Below are positions 57,598 to 64,000 of a stretch of DNA of 64,000 nucleotides, piece after piece. Source of the DNA: Thermanaerosceptrum fracticalcis (GTDB lineage Bacteria; Bacillota; Peptococcia; DRI-13); assembly GCF_000746025.2 (NCBI RefSeq), contig NZ_CP045798.1, positions 3,455,501 through 3,519,500 of the forward strand. Reading direction: 5' to 3'. The notes beneath the pieces were generated by a model. That model made no database searches. It was not told the DNA's origin and worked only from the letters and a program-made list of their open reading frames with translations. How positions within the stretch are numbered: position 1 is the stretch's first letter; each line of letters begins with the position of its first letter. Both the position numbers and the translations under genes were made by a program.

Positions 57598-58902
57598 ATG
57601 AGTAAATGGCAAGAAATGTATAAGCAAAAATTAACTTCGGCGGAGGAGATTGTAAAAAAAATCAAGTCGGGGGATGTTTGCTGCTGTCCTTCTGCTCTGG
57701 GTGAGCCTGCAGCCATTGTAGAGACCCTTGCCGAAAGAGCTCTGCGGGAAGACTTAAGGGGTATTACCCATCATATGCTCCTTGCTTGCCGGAAATGGAA
57801 GTACCTATCCCCTGAACTCGCAGGAAGGATTACTCATGTTGCCTGGTTTACCAGTGGAGCGGCCAGACCCGCAGTCCAGGAAGGAAGAGCCGACTATATG
57901 CCCAATTTTTACCATGAGGTACCCCGGTATTGGCGGGAATACAGGGAACCTGATGTATTTTATGCCATGGTTTCTCCTATGGATAAACACGGGTATTTCA
58001 GTTTTGGCGTAGCGGCCAGCGAACCTAGAGCCCAGATGTCCCGGGCCAAGAAGATTTTCCTGGAAGTGAACCAGTATATGCCCCGGATTCATGGTTCGGC
58101 CTTTGTTCATATCTCAGAAGTTGATGCCCTTTGTGAAGCCCATATTCCCCTCCCTGAACTGCCCAGCGAACCTTTGTCGGAGATAGATATTATTATGGGG
58201 AACAGCATCGCCGAGATGATTCCAGACGGAGCCACCATCCAGTTAGGCATCGGAGGGATCCCCAATGCTGTGGGAAAAGCTCTGATGTCTAAGAAAGATC
58301 TTGGTATTCACAGTGAAATGTTCACTGACAGCATGGTGGATTTGATTGAAGCCGGTGTTGTCACCAATAAAAAGAAAAATATTAATACAGGCAAATCCGT
58401 AGCCTCTTTCGCTTTTGGTTCCCGCAGAATGTATGATTATCTGGATGATAACCCGGGTGTAGAATTTCATCCTGTTGATTATGTCAACGAACCTACTATT
58501 ATTGGTTTGAACGACAATTTTATTTCCATAAATGCCTGTTTGGAAGTTGATTTGTTGGGACAGGTTTGCTCTGAATCCATAGGGCCTAAGAACTTTAGCG
58601 GAACTGGCGGGCAGGTGGATTTTGTACGGGGCGCCAACAGGTCAAAAGGTGGGAAAGCCTTTATTGCCATGTATTCCACGGCCAAAAACAATACCATCAG
58701 TAAAATTAAGCCTATGCTTACAGAGGGCGCTGTAGTGACAACTTCCAAAAATGATGTTGACTATATCGTAACGGAATATGGTATTGCAAAACTGAAAGGC
58801 AAAACAGCAAGCGAAAGGGCCAAGGCGCTGATTGCTATTGCGCATCCTAATTTCAGGGAAGAATTGACCTTTGCTGCCAGGAAAATGAATTTGGTTATCT
58901 AG
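57598..58902 (+). CDS. Acetyl-CoA hydrolase/4-hydroxybutyrate CoA-transferase family protein
   Basis: One-chain CoA-transferase of the Cat2/AbfT type, 434 residues. The catalytic glutamate is in HSEMFTDSM (about 240), IQLGIGGIPNAVGKAL (about 216) precedes it, and FSGTGGQVDFVRGA (about 335) is the CoA-binding loop. It would activate an imported carboxylic acid with acetyl-CoA or butyryl-CoA as donor. AAAGGAG precedes the ATG. It heads a second sigma-54 transcription unit with the permease, ferredoxin and AOR genes. Confidence 0.92.
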   Translation: MSKWQEMYKQKLTSAEEIVKKIKSGDVCCCPSALGEPAAIVETLAERALREDLRGITHHMLLACRKWKYLSPELAGRITHVAWFTSGAARPAVQEGRADYMPNFYHEVPRYWREYREPDVFYAMVSPMDKHGYFSFGVAASEPRAQMSRAKKIFLEVNQYMPRIHGSAFVHISEVDALCEAHIPLPELPSEPLSEIDIIMGNSIAEMIPDGATIQLGIGGIPNAVGKALMSKKDLGIHSEMFTDSMVDLIEAGVVTNKKKNINTGKSVASFAFGSRRMYDYLDDNPGVEFHPVDYVNEPTIIGLNDNFISINACLEVDLLGQVCSESIGPKNFSGTGGQVDFVRGANRSKGGKAFIAMYSTAKNNTISKIKPMLTEGAVVTTSKNDVDYIVTEYGIAKLKGKTASERAKALIAIAHPNFREELTFAARKMNLVI

Positions 58903-59148
58903 GATTTTACTTTTATGGTTTTGTGCAATCTGGGCTAATACGCAACGGTAATTCGTCGCGATTAACCAGGAGGTGATAAATAAAAGCTTATAAGAAGCAA
59001 ATGGGGACTCATTTTGGTTGTGGTTTTAAGAGAAAGAGACCACCGTAATTTTTACAACAAATAAGGTCTCTAGTAACAAAGAAAGGATATTTGGGATAGG
59101 TTAGGTCAGTGCAAAATTCGCAAGATGTCAAGAAGAGGAGGAAAAATT

Positions 59149-60522
59149 ATGGCAATTTACCGTGAACATGGCAAGGAACAACCTTATATACCAATGGGGC
59201 TGTTCAAGGTTCGGTTTCCCTTCATTCATTACAAATGGGAATGGCCGGAGGCTTTACAGGGACTTATTCTGGTAGCAGTTGCCCTGGGTTCTATCCCCGT
59301 TCATCAGGAAATCCTGGGGGTACCTTTTGAAGTGGCCCTGGTTATGGTGGCGTTAAACGGCTTACTTTACATCCTGCATCCCACCTTTGGCGACCCTGTA
59401 TTCCCAGGTTGGATCACGCCTGCTATTCCGTTAGTACTTGCCTGGTGTAAAGGTTATACCGCTGGCCCCGATAGGATACAGGCAATTATTGCCCTGCAAT
59501 TATCAATGGCTTTCGTATTTTTCTTTTTAGGTTTTACTGGATTAGCCAAAAAGATAGTCTCTTTTGTACCCGTTTCCATGCGGGCAGGGATTATCTTAGG
59601 CGCCGGACTGGCTGCTACCATTAGTGTTATTCAGCCCAAGGGCCGTATGACCGGTCAAGAGGTTACTATTCTTACCGGTGCTCTCATCTGTTTCCTGGTC
59701 TTGTTCTCCTGGCGGTTTGCCGTGGCTAAGGAAAAAAATGCTTTCCTGGCTCAGTTGTCCAAGTATGGCATGCTTCCCGGGATTATCGTGGCAGCTATTG
59801 TCGGTCCCATTATCGGAGAAATACCCATTCCGAAAATTCAAATGGGTATTATAGATCTTAGTTTGTTCGGTGAACTGGTTTCTAAATATACTATATTTGC
59901 TGTTGGTTTTCCGGGAATAAAATACTTTATCGATGCTATACCCTTAGTTATTGCTGCTTACATTATCGCTTTCGGAGACTTTGTGCTGGCTGAGGTTGTT
60001 ACCAAAGAAGCTGACGCTGTCCGCGATGACGAGATCATCGAGTTTAACCCCAACCGTTCCAACATCATTTCCGGTTTCCGTAACCTGGTTATGGGCCTTT
60101 TCGCTCCCTACGGACCTCTCTGCGGTCCCCTCTGGGCCGGCGGTACTATCGCTATAGCTGAACGTTATAAGCATGGACGCAAGGCTATGGACTCTATCTG
60201 GGGTGGTGCCGGTTCCTTTACCATTGCTATGTTTATTGCCGGATTCTTCCTGCCCATTATCAGTCTGGTTAAACCGGTTTTACCGGCGGCCCTCTCCTTA
60301 ACCCTTTTGGTACAGGGATTTGCCTGCTGTTATATTGCCATGGATATGGTTAAAACCAAGGAAGAGCGCGGTGTGGCAGGAATTATGGCCCTGTTTTTAG
60401 CTACTAAGACAGCAGCCTGGGGGCTGGCTGTAGGTATTATTCTTCACCTGGTTATTGGTGTTAACGATGGTAAACCGGCGGCAGCCCCTGCAAAACCGGC
60501 AGGGAATGCCCTGGCAGAATAA
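59149..60522 (+). CDS. Putative permease (NCS2/SulP-like membrane protein)
   Basis: A 457-residue integral membrane protein with about 11-12 helices and a Pro/Ala-rich tail. Overall pattern resembles the xanthine/uracil (NCS2) and SulP anion carriers, but the clear NCS2 signature is missing, so the family is uncertain. Conserved-looking loops are FGDPVFPGWITPAIPL (about 90) and APYGPLCGPLWAGGTIAIA (about 320). Its position between a CoA-transferase and an AOR makes it a candidate importer of the operon's acid. GAGGAGG fixes ATG 59149. The preceding 246 bp hold an AGGAGGTGA with no gene after it. Confidence 0.75.
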   Translation: MAIYREHGKEQPYIPMGLFKVRFPFIHYKWEWPEALQGLILVAVALGSIPVHQEILGVPFEVALVMVALNGLLYILHPTFGDPVFPGWITPAIPLVLAWCKGYTAGPDRIQAIIALQLSMAFVFFFLGFTGLAKKIVSFVPVSMRAGIILGAGLAATISVIQPKGRMTGQEVTILTGALICFLVLFSWRFAVAKEKNAFLAQLSKYGMLPGIIVAAIVGPIIGEIPIPKIQMGIIDLSLFGELVSKYTIFAVGFPGIKYFIDAIPLVIAAYIIAFGDFVLAEVVTKEADAVRDDEIIEFNPNRSNIISGFRNLVMGLFAPYGPLCGPLWAGGTIAIAERYKHGRKAMDSIWGGAGSFTIAMFIAGFFLPIISLVKPVLPAALSLTLLVQGFACCYIAMDMVKTKEERGVAGIMALFLATKTAAWGLAVGIILHLVIGVNDGKPAAAPAKPAGNALAE

Positions 60523-60549
60523 ACTCATACCAATTAGCATTTTGCTGTA

Positions 60550-60583
60550 TTCAGGTTGCCTTCCGGGGGGAGGCAACCTGAAT
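60550..60583 (+). terminator. Intercistronic hairpin after the permease gene
   Basis: A perfect 13-bp stem, ATTCAGGTTGCCT / AGGCAACCTGAAT, with an 8-nt loop, followed by GTGTTTCC. Possible partial terminator. Confidence 0.6.
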
Positions 60584-60617
60584 GTGTTTCCTCATAAAGC
60601 TTTTGGAGGTACAAAAT

Positions 60618-60875
60618 ATGGCTAAAGAACTGGTATTAACACCGGGCAAATGTACGGGCTGTACTACGTGTGCCTTAACCTGCTCTATCACGTACCACAA
60701 TGAATTTAACCTGGCCAAGTCTCACATTAGAATTAGGAAACATGATGTAGAAGGAGTATTCGAAATAACATTTTTATCCACCTGTCTAAAGTGCCATCGT
60801 TGTGCGGAAGTCTGCCCATCCGGGTGTCTGCGTTCTGTTAAATTATTGGATGATATCCAGGAGGGAGGAAAATAA
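60618..60875 (+). CDS. 4Fe-4S ferredoxin-like protein (AOR electron partner)
   Basis: An 85-residue protein with cysteine motifs CTGCTTCALTC (about 15-25) and CLKCHRCAEVCPSGC (about 55-69), enough for two [4Fe-4S] clusters in an atypical, HycB-like spacing. Such small subunits accompany AOR-family enzymes and carry electrons to or from them. GGAGGT fixes ATG 60618. Its stop abuts the AOR start codon, indicating translational coupling. Confidence 0.88.
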   Translation: MAKELVLTPGKCTGCTTCALTCSITYHNEFNLAKSHIRIRKHDVEGVFEITFLSTCLKCHRCAEVCPSGCLRSVKLLDDIQEGGK

Positions 60876-62795
60876 ATGTACGGGTATGCAGGGAAATTGC
60901 TGGATATTGATTTATCAAGGCAATACGTAAAAGAAATCCCTCTGGAGACGGAATTGATACAAAAATATATTAGTGGTGTGGGATTTTCCACAAAGATTGT
61001 CTATGATCAAGTGCCTCCCGGGGCAGATCCCCTGGGGCCGGAAAGCGTAATTTGCTTTGCTGTAGGAGTACTAACCGGCACAAATATTCCTACGGCCTGC
61101 CGTACTGAAGTTTCCGCCAAATCCCCGGCTACAGAGCTGTTTGGTACGTCAAATTCCGGGAGTTTTTGGGGAAGTGAACTGAAATATGCCGGTTACGACG
61201 GGATTATCATCAGGGGGCGGGCTGCTACACCCGTTTATCTCTATATAACGACCGATAAAGTAGAAATTTTACCCGCTCTTCACCTCTGGGGCAAGGATGC
61301 CTGGGATACGTTAGGCCTTATCAGGCAAAAGTTTTTGGATGAGGAGATTCAGGTTGCAGCTATAGGGCCTGGTGGAGAAAAATTATGTCGTTTTGCCAGT
61401 ATCCAGAACGGTCCCTATGACGCCTGGGGCCGGACAGGACTGGGAGCTGTAATGGGCTCAAAAAATTTAAAAGCTATTGCCGTACGGGGCAATAAACCTC
61501 TTCGCGTTCATGATAAAAAGAAATATCAGAAAGCCGTGGAAAAATGCCGTGAGGCTATTTATAAATCTCCCTTTTACGGTCCTTTCAGTAAGTTTGGTAC
61601 CATGCTGGCAACCATCCCCTATTATGAATTTGGTGCACTTCCCGGCCGAAATTTCCAAACAGGGGTTTTAAAGGGCTGGCTGGAGACCCGCAGCCGTAAT
61701 CTGGTACCCAAATACAGTAAACGGGGAATTGCCTGTATAGCCTGTCCTATAGCCTGCGCTCACTGGGTTGAGGTAAAAGAAGGACCTTATGCGGGCCTGC
61801 AGGTAAAGGATATGGAAGTAACGCCTTTAATTGGCTTTGCGGCAGGGTGTGATATTAATAACATTCCTGCTGTGGCTAAAATTACCGAAATATGCCAGCG
61901 ATACGGAATTGATCTGGTTTCCACTGCCGGCACGGTGGCTTTTGCCATGGAGTTATACCAAAGAGGCATCTTATCAGAAAAAGAGATTGGTTTTAAGCTG
62001 GAATGGGGCAATGAGGCTGCCCTTTTCCGGTTGATTGATTTAATTGTTAGGCGGGAAGGTATAGGCGACATTTTAGCGGAGGGCACAAAAAGAGCCGGAG
62101 AGAAAATACCGGGAGCATCCTATTATGCCATGCAAATCAAGGGATTAGAAATACCTATGGCCGATCCCCGGGGCCGCTGGTCCACATGGACTTTTGGAAA
62201 TATTACCAATATCAGGGGCGGGGACCACCTGCGCAACCGGAATCCTGTGGAAAATTTAAGATATAATAAGAATCCTCTCGAATATAATTGGGAAGCGTTT
62301 GGCTTTCCCGATGAGCTATATGAGTACCTGGATATGCCCCAGAAAATTAAGGAGGAAATATTCCATCCCGAATCAAAAGATGTGAATATTCCTAAGATGT
62401 CCAAGTGGGCGGAGGATCTGATTTCCTTATACAATACCCTTGGCATGTGTATTCGGCCTCCAGTGCTTCAGGCCGTTGGGCCTACTCTCCTTGCTGAGCT
62501 TTATTCCTCCCTTACCGGAATAGAAATAACAGGGGAAGAACTAATGAGAGCAGGGGAAAGGGTTTGGAATCTCCAAAAACTTTTTAACCTGCGTGAAGGA
62601 GAGAAAAAAGAGGACAGTGTTTATCCCCAGCGGTTTTATCAAGAGATGCTCCCCGATGGCCCTAGCCGGGGAAGAATCCTTGATCCTGCTAAGGTTAAAG
62701 AAACATTGGAAGAGTACTATGAGGCCCGTGGCTGGGACCGGGACGCGGGTATTCCCACAAAAGAGAAATTACGGGAACTGGAGATATCTGTGTAG
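60876..62795 (+). CDS. Aldehyde:ferredoxin oxidoreductase-family tungstoenzyme
   Basis: A 639-residue member of the AOR family, which binds tungsto-bispterin and one [4Fe-4S] cluster and interconverts acids and aldehydes with ferredoxin. The cluster ligands are CIACPIAC (about 286-293) and a distant Cys in LGMCIRPP (about 524). The N-terminal pterin domain has ELKYAGYDGIIIRG and GRTGLGAVMGSKNLKAI. The family also includes the BamB subunit of class II benzoyl-CoA reductase, which likewise sits beside a ferredoxin, so an aromatic-ring reductase is an alternative; AOR is more probable. Confidence 0.9.
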   Translation: MYGYAGKLLDIDLSRQYVKEIPLETELIQKYISGVGFSTKIVYDQVPPGADPLGPESVICFAVGVLTGTNIPTACRTEVSAKSPATELFGTSNSGSFWGSELKYAGYDGIIIRGRAATPVYLYITTDKVEILPALHLWGKDAWDTLGLIRQKFLDEEIQVAAIGPGGEKLCRFASIQNGPYDAWGRTGLGAVMGSKNLKAIAVRGNKPLRVHDKKKYQKAVEKCREAIYKSPFYGPFSKFGTMLATIPYYEFGALPGRNFQTGVLKGWLETRSRNLVPKYSKRGIACIACPIACAHWVEVKEGPYAGLQVKDMEVTPLIGFAAGCDINNIPAVAKITEICQRYGIDLVSTAGTVAFAMELYQRGILSEKEIGFKLEWGNEAALFRLIDLIVRREGIGDILAEGTKRAGEKIPGASYYAMQIKGLEIPMADPRGRWSTWTFGNITNIRGGDHLRNRNPVENLRYNKNPLEYNWEAFGFPDELYEYLDMPQKIKEEIFHPESKDVNIPKMSKWAEDLISLYNTLGMCIRPPVLQAVGPTLLAELYSSLTGIEITGEELMRAGERVWNLQKLFNLREGEKKEDSVYPQRFYQEMLPDGPSRGRILDPAKVKETLEEYYEARGWDRDAGIPTKEKLRELEISV

Positions 62796-62872
62796 TCCAT
62801 TTTGTCGCAAGAGAAGGAATATTTAGATTGTTGTGGAATATTTCTATACAGCTTGCAACGGAGGTAAATGGG

Positions 62873-64000
62873 ATGAGAATATCAGATTTGAACATACTGA
62901 AAGGTCCATTCCTTAGCTTGAATCTTTCTTTTAGGCAAATAATACAGGTGTTTTCCCAGTACTCATTTTCTGCCTTACCCGTTATGGACGGGGAAGGGAA
63001 ATATGTGGGAATTATAAAGGCTCAGGATATTTTTGCTCACTTAGAGAAGCTTTCGTATGAATCGTCCATCAATCAACTCTGCCTTCCTAATGAGCCTGTG
63101 AAAGAAAATGATAAAGTATTCCAAGTGCTTGAACAGGACCATTTTGATATAATACCCGTTGTGAACGACAGTAAGATGTTAGTAGGGTTGATTACGAAAA
63201 CAGACCTGATCGACTCTGCCTTAATGTGGTATAAAACAACGGCAGAAAAATACAGCCAGGTAGTGGCTTCTTCGTATAACGGCATTATTGCCATAGACAC
63301 GGAAGGGAAAATATTTGTTTTTAATCCTGCGGCAGAAAGAATTTTAGAACGTGAGGCAAAGCAGTACCTGGGTAAACATATTTCGGAGCTGGACCCGGCT
63401 AACGGGGCCTCATCGAGACACTGGCAAAGGGAAGCGTTTCCATTGGCGTTAAGATCGTAATAAATGGGAAGACAATTCTTTCCAACCGCTCGCCTCTCGT
63501 CTATAATGGGCAGGTTGTGGGTGCTATGGGTGTATTCCTCGATATATCCACCCTGGAGTCTGTCATAGAGGAATTAAATAAACATAAGGCTCTTGTCCGC
63601 AAACTTAATGCCATTATTGAATCTTCCTATGACGGTTTATATATCTGTGATAAAAATGGGATTGTTACTAATGTAAATACAGCCTGGGAACGTATCTGCG
63701 GTGTTTCCCGTGAGTATGTTGTCGGCAAAAGCGCCTATAACCTGGTAGCTGAGGGACTTTACAACAAATCGGCTGCTACGAAGGCTCTGGAAACAAAAAA
63801 GACATGTACGGTTATGCTGGAAATGACTTCAGGGCCCAAAGCCAGCCAAAAAATTATGGCCACCAGCACTCCGGTATTCGATGAGAAGGGTGAGATCGAG
63901 CAGGTGGTAGTAAACGTTCGTGATATTACCGAACTTGAAAATCTAAAGAAACAACTGGATGACATAAGGCATTATGCTTCAGAACTTCAGGAGATGCAGA
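62873..64000 (+). pseudogene. Sigma-54-type activator with CBS and PAS domains, frameshifted and cut by window end
   Basis: Starts at ATG 62873 (GGAGGT 7 nt upstream). The first frame encodes a pair of CBS motifs (about 1-120) and a PAS domain from about 128, then runs out of family-like sequence near 63404 and stops at 63460. Family-like sequence resumes in another frame (LIETLAKGS..., from about 63409) and continues to the window end with a second PAS domain closely similar to that of the activator at 55883 (ESSYDGLYICDKNG). One extra G in the GGGG run at 63404-63407 would restore one frame. It may be a real mutation or an assembly error. The AAA+ domain is expected beyond the window. Confidence 0.75.

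Noticed and set aside
58965-58990. AGGAGGTGATAA as the start of a small gene
   Set aside because: The following GTG frame closes after six codons; no other start is in range.

Overview
The window reads as a chromosomal stretch of a low-to-mid-GC, strictly anaerobic Firmicute of the Clostridia (Peptococcaceae- or Syntrophomonas-like is my inference, not a proof). Supporting signs are a one-chain pyruvate:ferredoxin oxidoreductase, a flavin reductase-rubredoxin fusion, an aldehyde:ferredoxin oxidoreductase-family enzyme with its ferredoxin, a Na+-pumping biotin decarboxylase, ptb-buk, a type III glutamine synthetase, strong AGGAGG ribosome binding sites and several GTG/TTG starts. I see no rRNA, tRNA, CRISPR, prophage or intact insertion sequence.

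Layout. 1-2.7 kb: the end of an unknown gene and two ABC-2 permeases. 2.8-9.6 kb: housekeeping genes (pfkA, nadE, DEAD-box helicase, small proteins, flavin reductase-rubredoxin) and a convergent cation efflux gene. 9.8-12.4 kb: ptb-buk and a YhcH-like protein. 12.6-16.1 kb: PFOR. 16.3-24.2 kb: assorted genes (unknown 113-aa protein, flavin reductase, HAD phosphatase, UPF0182 protein, radical SAM protein) ending with glutamine synthetase III, which has a terminator in its leader. 24.5-34.8 kb: a PrpR-type sigma-54 activator followed by a sigma-54-driven sugar-acid operon (DUF1537 kinase, PdxA2, LarA-type epimerase, TRAP transporter, IlvD/Edd dehydratase). 34.9-42.5 kb: housekeeping and membrane genes plus a long fold-back element at about 41.7-41.9 kb. 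42.6-64 kb: a large acyl-CoA metabolism region.

The acyl-CoA region is the most interesting part. A Na+-translocating decarboxylase operon (minus strand) and a beta-oxidation operon (acyl-CoA dehydrogenase, CoA-transferase A/B, FabD-like acyltransferase, hydroxyacyl-CoA dehydrogenase, enoyl-CoA hydratase, M24 protein, soluble chemoreceptor-like protein, EtfBA, sigma-54 activator) diverge from one intergenic region. Each has a near-consensus -24/-12 promoter, and two copies of a palindrome, TGATGY-N6-GCATCA, lie between them. A third copy stands upstream of a further -24/-12 promoter in front of a second CoA-transferase, a permease, a ferredoxin and an AOR-family enzyme. I infer a single sigma-54 regulon that takes up and activates a carboxylic acid, oxidises it by beta-oxidation and couples a decarboxylation to Na+ export. 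The substrate is not settled; a dicarboxylate such as glutarate, or a methylmalonyl-type intermediate, would fit. The window ends inside a second, paralogous sigma-54 activator that carries an apparent one-base frameshift.
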